Source: Cribrihabitans_A neustonicus (GTDB lineage Bacteria; Pseudomonadota; Alphaproteobacteria; Rhodobacterales; Rhodobacteraceae). Taken from it: a stretch of 64,000 bases of DNA. The notes below the pieces were generated by a model, which saw only the letters and a program-made list of their open reading frames with translations, was not told the origin of the DNA and ran no database searches. Position 1 is the stretch's first letter; the number at the start of each line of letters is the position of its first letter. The position numbers and the translations under genes were made by a program. The stretch spans positions 620,001 to 684,000 of the forward strand of contig NZ_JBMERQ010000002.1 in assembly GCF_048820895.1 (NCBI RefSeq). The letters run 5' to 3'. Positions 49,560 to 58,210 of this stretch are shown here, in pieces.

Positions 49560-50371
49560 CAGGTATTGTCTCCAGCAGGGGTTTCACCGGGTTTGCTGTC
49601 TCCGGGCAGCATGCCGAGCGCCCTGTCGAGCCAGCCGAGGAAGCTGCCGGGGCTCTCGTCCACCGGCGCCAGCAGCGGTGCGAGCAGGTCCGTCTGCTCC
49701 GAAAGATGGTCCTTCGGGCGCGGGGGCAGGTATTTGTTCACGGGCTTGGTGCCCATCTCCGGCATCAGGTCCATGCCGCCGCGCGCCGCCACCAATTGCG
49801 ACACCTCGCTGTCCGGGTCGCCGAGGTCTCCGAAATGGCGGGCGCCGGCCGGGCAGGTGCGCACGCAGGAGGGGACGCGGTCCTCCTCGGGCAGGTTTTC
49901 ATTGTAAATGCGGTCGATGCAGAGCGTGCATTTCTTCATCACCCCCGCCGCGAGGTCCAGCTCGCGCGCGCCATAGGGGCAGGACCAGGCGCAGAGGCCG
50001 CAGCCGATGCAGTGATCCTCGTTCACCAGCACGATGCCGTCCTCGGCGCGTTTGTAGCTGGCGCCGGTGGGGCAGACGGTGACGCAGGGGGCGTCCTCGC
50101 AGTGCAGGCAGGATTTCGGGAAGTGGATGAGCTGGGCCGCGGGGTCGGGGTGGGTTTCGCAGGGTGCGGGCTGCACCTCGTAGGAATGCACGCGGTTGAG
50201 GAAGGTGCCGGAGGGATCACCGCCGTAGGGGTCCTGGTCGCTGAGCGGCGCGCCGTAGTTTTCGGTGTTCCAGCCCTTGCAGGAAATCACGCAGGCGTGG
50301 CAGCCGACGCAGGTGTCGAGGTCGATCACCAGACCCATCTTGCGGTCGGTGGCGGGGGGGAGTTCGGTCAT
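49559..50371 (-). CDS. soeB: Iron-sulfur subunit of sulfite dehydrogenase (SoeB)
   Basis: A 270-residue ferredoxin-like protein holding four [4Fe-4S] clusters. Cys clusters are visible at CVGCHACVISCKGWN (with the Cys-rich start), SCLHCEDAPCVTVCP, CIGCGLCAWSCPYG and CTLCIDR...CVRTCPAG. It accepts electrons from the molybdenum subunit and passes them to SoeC. The layout matches DmsB/SoeB of the complex iron-sulfur molybdoenzyme family. The start MTELPPATDRKMGLVID is acceptable; no signal peptide is seen, consistent with a cytoplasmic location. It is separated from soeA by 196 bp that holds two GC-rich repeats. Confidence 0.92.
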   Translation of the reverse strand: MTELPPATDRKMGLVIDLDTCVGCHACVISCKGWNTENYGAPLSDQDPYGGDPSGTFLNRVHSYEVQPAPCETHPDPAAQLIHFPKSCLHCEDAPCVTVCPTGASYKRAEDGIVLVNEDHCIGCGLCAWSCPYGARELDLAAGVMKKCTLCIDRIYNENLPEEDRVPSCVRTCPAGARHFGDLGDPDSEVSQLVAARGGMDLMPEMGTKPVNKYLPPRPKDHLSEQTDLLAPLLAPVDESPGSFLGWLDRALGMLPGDSKPGETPAGDNT

Positions 50372-50397
50372 TGTGTCTGGACTCCGGCCGGGTGGCG

Positions 50398-50469
50398 GCG
50401 GGGGCAGGGGGCCAGCCCCCTCTTGAGCCTGCGGCTCAATTCACCCCCGGAGTATTTTGGGAAAGATGA
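50398..50469 (+). repeat. CCCCGGGGTATTT-family repeat, copy 3 (in the soeA-soeB gap)
   Basis: GGGGGCAGGGGGCCAGCCCCC then CTTGAGCCTGCGGCTCAATTCA, CCCCCGGAGTATTTTGGGA and AAGATGA. The last part matches copies 1 and 2. It is inserted between soeA and soeB and could form a stem in the operon mRNA. Confidence 0.65.
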
Positions 50470-50516
50470 CGGGCGGGGCAGGTTTTGAGTATGGTGTCCG
50501 CCAGTGGAGGCACGCC

Positions 50517-50560
50517 GGGGCGCTGCCCAGGACCCCGGGATATTTCCGGCAAGAGGAACT
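50517..50560 (+). repeat. CCCCGGGGTATTT-family repeat, copy 4 (in the soeA-soeB gap)
   Basis: CCGGGGCGCTGCCCAGGACCCC followed by GGGATATTTCCGGCAAGAGGA, closest to copy 1. It lies 8 bp beyond the soeA stop codon at 50568 and 48 bp from copy 3. Confidence 0.55.
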
Positions 50561-50567
50561 TGCAGCG

Positions 50568-53390
50568 TCATTTTTTCACCTGCCATGCGAGCTGGTCCGG
50601 ACCGGTGCCGACGGGGGACCGGATGGGCGGGCAGGCGGGTTGGCTTTCCTGCAGGCCGTCCGGCGGGGTGGCTTTTTCGAGTTTCACTTTGAGGTCGAAC
50701 CAGGCGGCCTGGCCGGTGATCGGATCGGAGTTGGCCCAGCGGAGACCGTCGCCCTTGGGCGGCAGGAGCTCGTGGATCAGGTGGTTAAGGAGGAAGCCCT
50801 TGGTGGCCTCCGGCGCGTTTTCTTGCAGCGCCCAGGCGCCTTTGCGTTTGCCGATGGCGTTCCAGGTCCACACTGTATTCTCGTTGAGCGCGGCCATCTC
50901 CATCACCGGCACGGTGATCTCCCCGTGCGGAGAGGAGACGCGGGCCCAGTCGCCGTCCTGAAGCCCGTGCTGGCGCATCAGCTTTGACGGGACGTAGAGC
51001 GGGTTGTGGCCATGCAGCTGCCGCAGCCAGGCGTTCTGGCTGCCCCAGGAATGGTACATCGCCATCGGGCGCTGGGTGAGGGCGTGGATGGTGTAGCCCT
51101 CGTTGCCGGTCTGATCGGTTTCGTACCAGATCGGCAGTGGCGCCATTGCCTGTTTGAGCCGGGCGCGCAGGTGGTCGGGGGGCTGGCGGTCTCCCTCGCC
51201 TTCGGCAGCGAGCTGGAAGCGGCGCATCGGCTCGGCGTAGAGCTGGAACAGGTATGGCTGCGGGGCGTCGTAGAGGCCGAGGCCCACCGCCCAGTCCTGG
51301 TAGGCGCGGTTCCAGGGCTTGTAGTAGAGGGCTTCGTCCGGAATGTGCTCCGCGAAAAAGCCGCCGTTTTCGATGTAGCGGGAGAGCTGTTCCGGGTTCA
51401 CTTCGCCGCGGCCGGTGTCCGTCCCGTCCTTGCCGCGAAAGCCTGCGAGCGGGCCGATGCCGGGGCGGCGCTCGTGGTTGACGATGTAGTCGGCGTAGTC
51501 CTTCCACTTGGGGCTGCCGTCCTCATAGGTGAAGCCCGGCAGGCTCATCCGGTTGGCGAGTTCGACCAGCACCGACTGGAAGCCGCGCACGTCACGGTCG
51601 GGCTCCACCACAGGCCAGCGGATCGCGTCGGCGGCGGCGTCGGCTTCGCAGATCGGGCGGTCGAGCAGGCTGATGCAGTCGTGCCGCTCAAGGTAGGTGG
51701 TGTCGGGCAGGATCAGGTCGGCATAGGCCACCATTTCCGAGCTGTAGGCGTCGGAGTAGATGATCCGCGGGATCACGTAGCCGCCATCGTCGTTGCGCGC
51801 CGTGAGCATCTCCATCACGCCGCCGGTGTTCATCGATGAGTTCCACGACATGTTCGCCATGTACATGAACAGCGTGTCGATCTTGTAGGGATCGCCGGCG
51901 TGGGCGTTGGAGATCACCATATGCATGAGCCCGTGCACCGACATCGGGTTTTCCCAGGTAAAGGCTTTGTCGATGCGCAGGGGCTTGCCGTCCTTGCCGA
52001 TTTGCAGGTCTTCGGGGCCGCGCGGGAAGCCGAGGTGCGGGCCTTCAAGCGGGCGGCCGGGGCGGCCCTGGCCGTGCGGGGTGGGATGAGCGCTGACCGG
52101 TTTCGGGTAGGGCGGCTTGAAGCGGAAGCCGCCGGGCACCTCCACCGTGCCGAGCAGGATCTGCAGCACGTGGATGGCGCGGCAGGTCTGGAAGCCGTTG
52201 GCATGGGCGGAGATCCCGCGCATCGCGTGTATGGAGACCGGGCGGCCCTTCATCGTCCTGTGGGTCTCGCCGCGGAAATCGGTCCATTCCTGCTCGATCT
52301 CGAAGGCCTCGTCGAAGGCGACGCGGGCGATCTCGGCGGCGATGGCGCGGATGCGGGTGGCGGGGATGCCGCAGCGCTCTGCCACCGCTTCGGGGGCGTA
52401 GTCCGCGCTGAGGTACTGCTCCGCCATGTGTTGGAACACCGGGCGGTGGGTGACACCGTCTATCTCGTAGGTGGCGGAGAGGTCGGGGCGCACGCCGGGC
52501 TGGTCGAAGGGGGTGAGCTGGCCGGTGGTGCGGTCTATGACCAGCTCCTTGCCGTCCGCATCGCGCAAGAGCAGGCCCATTTCCGGGCCGTCGGTGGCGT
52601 TCACCAGAACGGGGGCATTAGTGTAGCGGGCGAGGTAGTCGAGGTCGATCTTCCCGGCCTTCATCAGGCAGTGGATCAGCGACAGCACGAACAGCCCGTC
52701 GGTGCCCGGCGTGATGCCGACCCATTCATCCGCCACCGCATTGTAGCCCGAGCGGATCGGGTTCACGCCGATCACCCGCGCGCCGCGGGCCTTCAGCTTT
52801 CCGAGGCCGATCTTGATCGGGTTGCTGTCGTGGTCCTCGGCCACGCCGAACAGCAGGAACAGTTTGGTGTGGTCCCAGTCGGGCTGGCCGAATTCCCAAA
52901 AGGCGCCGCCCATGGTGTAGATGCCCGCCGCCGCCATGTTGACCGAGCAGAAGCCGCCGTGGGCGGCGTAGTTCGGCGTGCCGAAGTTCTGCGCCCAGAA
53001 GCTGGTGAAGCTTTGCGACTGGTCGCGGCCGGTGAAGAAGGCGAGCTTGTGCGGCGCGGTTTCGTGCAGCTCGTTGAGCCAGCCGACAGCGGTGCTGAGC
53101 GCCTCGTCCCAGCTGATCTCGCGGAACTCGCCGGAGCCTCGGGGGCCGGTGCGTTTCAGGGGTTTCCTGAGCCGCGAGGGGGCGTTGTGCTGCATGATGC
53201 CGGCCGAGCCTTTGGCGCAGAGCACGCCCTTGTTCACCGGGTGGTCGCGGTTGCCCTCGATATAGGCGACCTTGCCGTTCTTCATGTGCACGTTGATGCC
53301 ACAGCGGCAGGCGCACATGTAGCAAGTGGTCTTGCGGACCTCGTCGGATACGGCAGGTGATGTGTTCACCTGGGGTTGCTGGAACGTCAT
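50568..53390 (-). CDS. soeA: Molybdopterin catalytic subunit of sulfite dehydrogenase (SoeA)
   Basis: A 940-residue molybdopterin oxidoreductase. The N-terminal [4Fe-4S] site is TTCYMCACRCGINVHMKNG followed by GVLCAKGSAGI; the three molybdopterin domains follow, with FTGRDQSQSFTSFWAQNFGT, GGFCSVNMAAAGIYT, VNPIRSGYNAVADEW, and the C-terminal domain (about 800-940; HSWGSQNAWLRQLHGHNPLY). There is no twin-arginine signal, in contrast to DmsA, so it should be cytoplasmic. With SoeB and SoeC and close to xsc this fits SoeA, which oxidises sulfite to sulfate with quinone as acceptor. The ATG at 53390 follows GGGAGG. Identity as SoeA rather than another CISM enzyme rests on context. Confidence 0.9.
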   Translation of the reverse strand: MTFQQPQVNTSPAVSDEVRKTTCYMCACRCGINVHMKNGKVAYIEGNRDHPVNKGVLCAKGSAGIMQHNAPSRLRKPLKRTGPRGSGEFREISWDEALSTAVGWLNELHETAPHKLAFFTGRDQSQSFTSFWAQNFGTPNYAAHGGFCSVNMAAAGIYTMGGAFWEFGQPDWDHTKLFLLFGVAEDHDSNPIKIGLGKLKARGARVIGVNPIRSGYNAVADEWVGITPGTDGLFVLSLIHCLMKAGKIDLDYLARYTNAPVLVNATDGPEMGLLLRDADGKELVIDRTTGQLTPFDQPGVRPDLSATYEIDGVTHRPVFQHMAEQYLSADYAPEAVAERCGIPATRIRAIAAEIARVAFDEAFEIEQEWTDFRGETHRTMKGRPVSIHAMRGISAHANGFQTCRAIHVLQILLGTVEVPGGFRFKPPYPKPVSAHPTPHGQGRPGRPLEGPHLGFPRGPEDLQIGKDGKPLRIDKAFTWENPMSVHGLMHMVISNAHAGDPYKIDTLFMYMANMSWNSSMNTGGVMEMLTARNDDGGYVIPRIIYSDAYSSEMVAYADLILPDTTYLERHDCISLLDRPICEADAAADAIRWPVVEPDRDVRGFQSVLVELANRMSLPGFTYEDGSPKWKDYADYIVNHERRPGIGPLAGFRGKDGTDTGRGEVNPEQLSRYIENGGFFAEHIPDEALYYKPWNRAYQDWAVGLGLYDAPQPYLFQLYAEPMRRFQLAAEGEGDRQPPDHLRARLKQAMAPLPIWYETDQTGNEGYTIHALTQRPMAMYHSWGSQNAWLRQLHGHNPLYVPSKLMRQHGLQDGDWARVSSPHGEITVPVMEMAALNENTVWTWNAIGKRKGAWALQENAPEATKGFLLNHLIHELLPPKGDGLRWANSDPITGQAAWFDLKVKLEKATPPDGLQESQPACPPIRSPVGTGPDQLAWQVKK

Positions 53391-53416
53391 CTGGCCTCCC
53401 TTCTGGTCTCCCCCGG

Positions 53417-54448
53417 TCAGGTCAACAGCTCGATCCCGGCCAGAATCAGCCCGGCGATGAACAGCGTTTCGACAATGATCAGGGCAATGGCCGCGCCGCC
53501 GACAGCGAGGACCTGCTTTAAGTTTGTTTTCATGCCCACTGCCGCGATGGCGGTGAGCAGCAGCCAGCGCGACGCCTGGCTGGCGAAATCGGTCAGGACC
53601 TGAGGCAGGGCATGGGCCGAGCTGAGCACGGCCAGCACCAGGAAACCGATGACGAAGCCGGGCAGCAGCGGCGGTGTCTTTCCGTCCCTGGGCGCCTCCG
53701 CGAACCGCCGGATCAGCAGCGAGGCGGCCAGCACGATGGGGGCCAGCATCGCCACCCGGATCAGCTTGACCAGCGTCGCTGTGTCGCCAGCCTGCTCCGA
53801 GACCGAAAAGCCCGCGCCCACCACCTGCGCAACGTCGTGAATGGTGCCGCCCAGGAACACGCCCCCCTGCAGATCGCTCAGGCCCAGAGTGCTGACCAGG
53901 ATCGGATAGGCAATCATCGCCACGGTGGAGAGCACGGTGACGCCCATCACGGTGAAGATGAGACGCTCCTCCGAGCGGTCGTCGCGGGGAAGGATGGCGC
54001 TGATTGCCATCGCCGCAGAGGCGCCGCAGATGGCCACGGAGCCGGCGGTGAGCAGGGCAAACCGCCACTTGTGGCCGAAGAAGCGCGCGACGAACAGGCC
54101 GAAACCGATGGTGGCAACGACGCCGGTCACCACAAGGGCGATCAGCTCCGCCCCCAGCCCCATGATCAGGTCGAAAGAAATACGCACCCCGAGCAGCGCC
54201 ACGCCGAGCCGCAGCAGGCTGCGGGCGGAAAAGGCGATGCCCTCAACCGCCTTGCCTTCTTCCGACAGGAAGCTGAGCGCGATGCCCAGGAGAAGCGCCA
54301 GCAGCATGGCCGGTGTCGCATAGTGGTCGGCCAGGAACTGGGCGGTGATCGCCACGACCACGGACAGAACAACGCCGGGGAACAGCATCCGCAGCCTCTG
54401 GCCGGGGAAGGCTCTGGGGGAGAAACGCATGTTTGAAGTTGCTTTCAT
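53417..54448 (-). CDS. YeiH-family (UPF0324) membrane protein, possible sulfur-oxyanion exporter
   Basis: A 343-residue inner-membrane protein with about ten helices and the family signatures GVALLGVRISFDLIM, TAGSVAICGASAAMAISAIL, and LGGTIHDVAQVVGAGFSVSE. Its function in bacteria is not well proven; a role in sulfate or sulfite export has been proposed where it neighbours sulfonate genes. It lies 26 bp before soeA in the same direction, so it is probably co-transcribed with soeABC. Several starts are possible: ATG 54448 was chosen, 54430 is an alternative, and an upstream TTG would add 19 residues. Confidence 0.82.
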   Translation of the reverse strand: MKATSNMRFSPRAFPGQRLRMLFPGVVLSVVVAITAQFLADHYATPAMLLALLLGIALSFLSEEGKAVEGIAFSARSLLRLGVALLGVRISFDLIMGLGAELIALVVTGVVATIGFGLFVARFFGHKWRFALLTAGSVAICGASAAMAISAILPRDDRSEERLIFTVMGVTVLSTVAMIAYPILVSTLGLSDLQGGVFLGGTIHDVAQVVGAGFSVSEQAGDTATLVKLIRVAMLAPIVLAASLLIRRFAEAPRDGKTPPLLPGFVIGFLVLAVLSSAHALPQVLTDFASQASRWLLLTAIAAVGMKTNLKQVLAVGGAAIALIIVETLFIAGLILAGIELLT

Positions 54449-54578
54449 AGGGCTGACGCTGTTCCTGGTTCTGTCCAGAGAGGGTGATATTTGTTCCGCG
54501 ATCAAGGCGTTCCGGAAGATTTTTTCTTGCGATGCCGACTGGGGCGCTGGCCATGCGTTGCCCCGGGGGTCTCAGATG

Positions 54579-55673
54579 CTAGGTGCCGGGCAGATCGAGG
54601 GTATTGCGGGTGTGCCATGCGATCTGGCGCTCTTCATCCGCCGGGATGACATTTACAGCGCCGTCGGGCAGGCCGGCCCAGGCGAGCCGTTTGGTGATGT
54701 CTGCGCGGATTGCGGCGGCGTTCTCGCCGATGCCGCCGGTGAAGGCGATGGCGTCGATGCCCTCCATCGCCGCGATCATCGAGCCTGCGTGGCGGGCCGC
54801 CCAGTAGCAGAAGTGCTCAATGGCAAACCGCGCCGCGGGCGTGTCCGCCGCCTCCAGCGCGCGCATGTCGGGGCTGAGGCCGGAGAGGCCCAGGAGCCCG
54901 CTTTCGTGGTTGAGCAGCCGGCGGGCGCCGTCCACCCCGAGCGTTTCCGCCAGCGCGAGGACCGCATTGCCGTCGATGCTGCCGGCACGGGTGCCCATGG
55001 TGAGGCCCTCAAGCGGGGAGTAGCCCATGGTGGTTGCCACCGAGCGGCCCTCGCGGATAGCGCAGAGCGAGGCGCCGTTGCCGAGGTGCATGGCCAGCAG
55101 CCGTTTGGGCAGCGCAGTGCCTGTCACCTCGGGCCAGCGGCGCACCAGTGCGGCGTAGCTGATGCCGTGGAAGCCGTAACGGCGGATGCCTTGCGTCTCG
55201 GGGCGGCCGGGCAGGGCGTAGCGCAGGGCGGGTTCGGGGTTGGCCGCGTGGAAGGCGGTATCGAAACAGGCCACCTGCGGCAGCTGCGGCATCAGATCGG
55301 CAAGGGCGCGGATGGCGGCCGCGTTGTGCGGGTTGTGCAGCGGCGCAAGGCGGGCGCAGTGCCCGATCTCTGCCAGCACCTCCGGCGTCACCAGTTCCGG
55401 GCGGGTGAGGCTTTCGCCGCCATGCACCACCCGGTGTCCCGCCGCCGCAAGGCTGCCGGGTGTGAAGCCCCGTGCAGCGAGCTGTTCCAGCAGCTTGTCA
55501 AACGCCAGGGCGTGGGTGGCGAGTGCTGTCTCCTGCCGTGAGTCTCCCACGCGCAACCGGCCGGTGCCGCCGATGCCGGAGGCCTCCGCGCTCAGTTGCA
55601 TTTCAAGATCGGGGGCAAAGACCGCCAGCTTGATCGAGGAGGAGCCGGCATTGACGACGAGGATGTTCTGCAT
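54579..55673 (-). CDS. ackA: Acetate kinase
   Basis: Converts acetyl phosphate plus ADP to acetate plus ATP (reversible). The 364-residue protein is slightly shorter than E. coli AckA (400). Signatures are ILVVNAGSSSIKLAVF, HRVVHGGES, ACFDTAFHAANPEPALRYALP, RRYGFHGISYAALV, HLGNGASLCAIREGRSVATT and TMGYSPLEGLTMGTRAGSID, plus FTGGIGENAAAIR. It lies 11 bp after the tauE-like gene in the xsc operon. Its acetyl phosphate substrate would come directly from Xsc. No phosphotransacetylase (pta) gene is in the window. Confidence 0.95.
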   Translation of the reverse strand: MQNILVVNAGSSSIKLAVFAPDLEMQLSAEASGIGGTGRLRVGDSRQETALATHALAFDKLLEQLAARGFTPGSLAAAGHRVVHGGESLTRPELVTPEVLAEIGHCARLAPLHNPHNAAAIRALADLMPQLPQVACFDTAFHAANPEPALRYALPGRPETQGIRRYGFHGISYAALVRRWPEVTGTALPKRLLAMHLGNGASLCAIREGRSVATTMGYSPLEGLTMGTRAGSIDGNAVLALAETLGVDGARRLLNHESGLLGLSGLSPDMRALEAADTPAARFAIEHFCYWAARHAGSMIAAMEGIDAIAFTGGIGENAAAIRADITKRLAWAGLPDGAVNVIPADEERQIAWHTRNTLDLPGT

Positions 55674-55684
55674 GGCGGTCTCCT

Positions 55685-56431
55685 TCAGGCGGCGAGGCGG
55701 GCGATGTTGACGAGCGAGAAGGCGGTCAGCATCAGCACAACGGCACGGCGGAACTGGGCTTGGGATACCGCCGGAAAGCTGCGGGTGCCCGCCGCAACTC
55801 CAAGCGCGAGGATTGGAAAGGCGAGGAGGATTCCGGTGAGCGTCTGCGGCCCCACCAGCCCGTGTGCGGCCATTACCGGCAGCGCCATCAGGTCGATGCC
55901 GGTGAGGAACACGATCATGGTGGCGCGGAACACCGCGGGCGGCACCGGCTGCGCGGCGAGGAAGGCCGCAACCGGCAGCCCGCCGACGCCTGCACTGTTC
56001 GCTATGCCCGCAACCGCCCCTGCGCCGATGCTGCCCCGCCGCCCCACCGGACGTTTCAGCTGCCAGCCGCTGAGCAGAAGCAGGCTCAAGACCAGGATCA
56101 GTGCAGAGATCGCGAGCCGCGCGTCCTCGGCGGAGAGCCGGGCCATCAGGGCGATGGCGGGCACGGTGGCGAGCGCGGCGCCGGCAAGCAGGCTCAGCGC
56201 GCGGGCCCAGTCCACATGCGCCCGGATGCCGCGCGCCTGCAGCCCGGTCATCGCGATCTCGCAGGCAAAGACCACCGGGATCAGCGGCAGCGGGTTGGTG
56301 GTGAGGGCCGCGAGAATGATGAAGATTGCGGAGAAGCCGAAGCCGGAAAAGCCGCGCACCATGGCCGCCGCAAACAGCGCGGCGGCCAAGTAGGCCCCTT
56401 GGCCCATGGAGAGGTCAAAGGGCAGCTCCAC
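55685..56431 (-). CDS. tauE: TauE/SafE-family permease, likely sulfite exporter
   Basis: A 248-residue inner-membrane protein of the TauE/SafE (DUF81) family with about eight helices: AMVRGFSGFGFSAIFIILAA, IPVVFACEIAMTGLQ, GAVAGIANSAGVGGLPVAAFLAAQ are typical. Located 3 bp after xsc and just before ackA. In taurine-degrading bacteria such exporters carry away the sulfite formed by Xsc. Confidence in the export role rests on context; the family also includes transporters for other sulfonated or carboxylated compounds. Confidence 0.9.
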   Translation of the reverse strand: MELPFDLSMGQGAYLAAALFAAAMVRGFSGFGFSAIFIILAALTTNPLPLIPVVFACEIAMTGLQARGIRAHVDWARALSLLAGAALATVPAIALMARLSAEDARLAISALILVLSLLLLSGWQLKRPVGRRGSIGAGAVAGIANSAGVGGLPVAAFLAAQPVPPAVFRATMIVFLTGIDLMALPVMAAHGLVGPQTLTGILLAFPILALGVAAGTRSFPAVSQAQFRRAVVLMLTAFSLVNIARLAA

Positions 56432-56434
56432 GGC

Positions 56435-58210
56435 TCAGACCTGCTGCGGGCGCATGTCGGCCTTGTCGATGCCCGCTACCCGGACCGGCTTCTTCATCGC
56501 GTCGCGGCGGAAGGGCTCGCCCAGCTCCTGGTTGATCATCGCCTCGATCAGGGTGGTCTTGCCGTTCTTCTGGTCTTCGATCGCCTGGGCCAGCGCTTCG
56601 GTCAGCTCGTCCATGGTGCGCGCCACCACGCCCTTCAGCCCGCAGGCCTGGGCTATCCCTGCGTAGGAGACCTGGGTGTCGAGCTCGGTGCCGACGAAGT
56701 TGTCATCGAACCAGAGGGTCGAATTGCGCTTCTCCGCGCCCCATTGGTAGTTGCGGAAGACGATCTGGGTGATCGCGGGCCATTCGCTGCGGCCGATGGC
56801 GGTCAGCTCGTTCACCGCAATGCCGAAGGCGCCGTCACCCGAGAAGCCGACAACTGGCGTGTCCGGGTTGCCGATCTTGGCGCCGACCACGGCGGGAAGC
56901 CCGTAGCCGCAGGGGCCGAAGAGGCCGGGGGCGAGGTACTTTCGGCCTGCCTCGAACGAGGGGTAGGCGTTGCCGATAGCGCAGTTGTTGCCGATGTCGG
57001 AGGAGATGATCGCCTCCTTCGGCAGCGCCGCCTGGATCGCGCGCCAGGCCATGCGGGGGCTCATCCAGTCCGGCTTGTCGGCGCGGGCACGCTCGTTCCA
57101 GGTGGTGCCGGGGTCGTCGTCCTCATGATCCATAGAGCTCAGTTGCTGCGCCCAGCGGGATTTGGTCTCGGCAATGCGCGCCTTGCGCTCCTCGCGGCCT
57201 TTGTCGCCCGCGTCTTCACTCAGCTGCCCGAGGATGCCCCCGGCCACCTTGGCGGCATCGCCGATGATGCCGACGGAGACTTTCTTGGTGAGGCCGATGC
57301 GGTCCGGGTTGATGTCGACCTGGATGATCTTCGCCTGCGCCGGCCAGTATTCCATGCCATAGCCGGGCAGGGTGGAAAACGGATTCAGGCGGGTGCCGAG
57401 GCAGAGCACCACGTCGGCGTCCTTGATCAGCTCCATGGCCGCCTTGGAGCCGTTGTAGCCTAAGGGGCCCGCAAACAGAGGGTGCGAGCCCGGAAAAGCG
57501 TCATTGTGCTGGTAGCCGACGCAAACCGGGGCATCGAGACGCTCGGCCAGATCCTTGGAAGCCTCGATGCCGCCCTTGGACAGAACGACGCCGGCGCCAT
57601 TGAGAATCACCGGGTTCCTGGCTTCGGAGAGCAGCCGGGCCGCTTCCGCCACCGCGGTCTCGCCGCCGGAGGGGCGCTCGAACTCGATCACGGCCGGCAG
57701 CTCGATGTCGATCACTTGGGTCCACATGTCGCGCGGGATGTTGATCTGCGCAGGCGCAGAGGCGCGCTTGGCGTTCAGGATCACCCGGTTCAGCACTTCG
57801 GCGACGCGGGAGGGATCGCGGACCTCTTCCTGATAGGCGACGCAATCGGCGAACATGCGCATCTGCTCCATCTCCTGGAAACCGCCCTGGCCGATGGTCT
57901 TGTTGGCGGCCTGCGGGGTTACCAGCAGCAGCGGCGTGTGATTCCAGTAGGCGGTCTTCACGGCGGTCACGAAGTTGGTGATACCGGGGCCGTTCTGGGC
58001 GATCATCATCGACATCTTGCCTGTGGCGCGGGTGTAGCCGTCCGCCATCATGCCGCCGGAACCCTCATGGGCGCAGTCCCAGAAGGTGATGCCGGCGGCG
58101 GGGAAGATGTCGGAGATCGGCATCATAGCCGAGCCGATGATGCCGAACGCATGTTCGATGCCATGCATTTGCAGCGTTTTTACGAACGCTTCCTCGGTGG
58201 TCATTTTCAT
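56435..58210 (-). CDS. xsc: Sulfoacetaldehyde acetyltransferase
   Basis: Thiamine-diphosphate enzyme that turns sulfoacetaldehyde and phosphate into acetyl phosphate and sulfite. The 591-residue length is normal. Opening MKMTTEEAFVKTLQMHGIEH, the THDP contact CAHEGSGGMMADGYTRATG, and the C-terminal GDG...N motif VGFSGDGAFGIAVNELTAIG are all characteristic of Xsc; the NPDRIGLTKKVSVGIIGDA block separates it from acetolactate synthases. The ATG at 58210 follows GAGGAGAC. Tandem TauR-type boxes lie about 84-116 bp upstream. It is first gene of the xsc-tauE-ackA operon. Confidence 0.97.
   Translation of the reverse strand: MKMTTEEAFVKTLQMHGIEHAFGIIGSAMMPISDIFPAAGITFWDCAHEGSGGMMADGYTRATGKMSMMIAQNGPGITNFVTAVKTAYWNHTPLLLVTPQAANKTIGQGGFQEMEQMRMFADCVAYQEEVRDPSRVAEVLNRVILNAKRASAPAQINIPRDMWTQVIDIELPAVIEFERPSGGETAVAEAARLLSEARNPVILNGAGVVLSKGGIEASKDLAERLDAPVCVGYQHNDAFPGSHPLFAGPLGYNGSKAAMELIKDADVVLCLGTRLNPFSTLPGYGMEYWPAQAKIIQVDINPDRIGLTKKVSVGIIGDAAKVAGGILGQLSEDAGDKGREERKARIAETKSRWAQQLSSMDHEDDDPGTTWNERARADKPDWMSPRMAWRAIQAALPKEAIISSDIGNNCAIGNAYPSFEAGRKYLAPGLFGPCGYGLPAVVGAKIGNPDTPVVGFSGDGAFGIAVNELTAIGRSEWPAITQIVFRNYQWGAEKRNSTLWFDDNFVGTELDTQVSYAGIAQACGLKGVVARTMDELTEALAQAIEDQKNGKTTLIEAMINQELGEPFRRDAMKKPVRVAGIDKADMRPQQV

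Noticed and set aside
48672..53390. Reading the CISM operon as DMSO reductase dmsABC
   Set aside because: SoeA-like catalytic subunit lacks a Tat signal, and the operon sits next to tauR-xsc; both fit cytoplasmic sulfite dehydrogenase better than periplasmic DMSO reductase.
54469..54478. TauR-like box (CTGGACAGAA on the minus strand) upstream of the YeiH-type gene
   Set aside because: Only 8 of 10 bases match and there is no second box at the 22-23 bp spacing seen at tauR and xsc.
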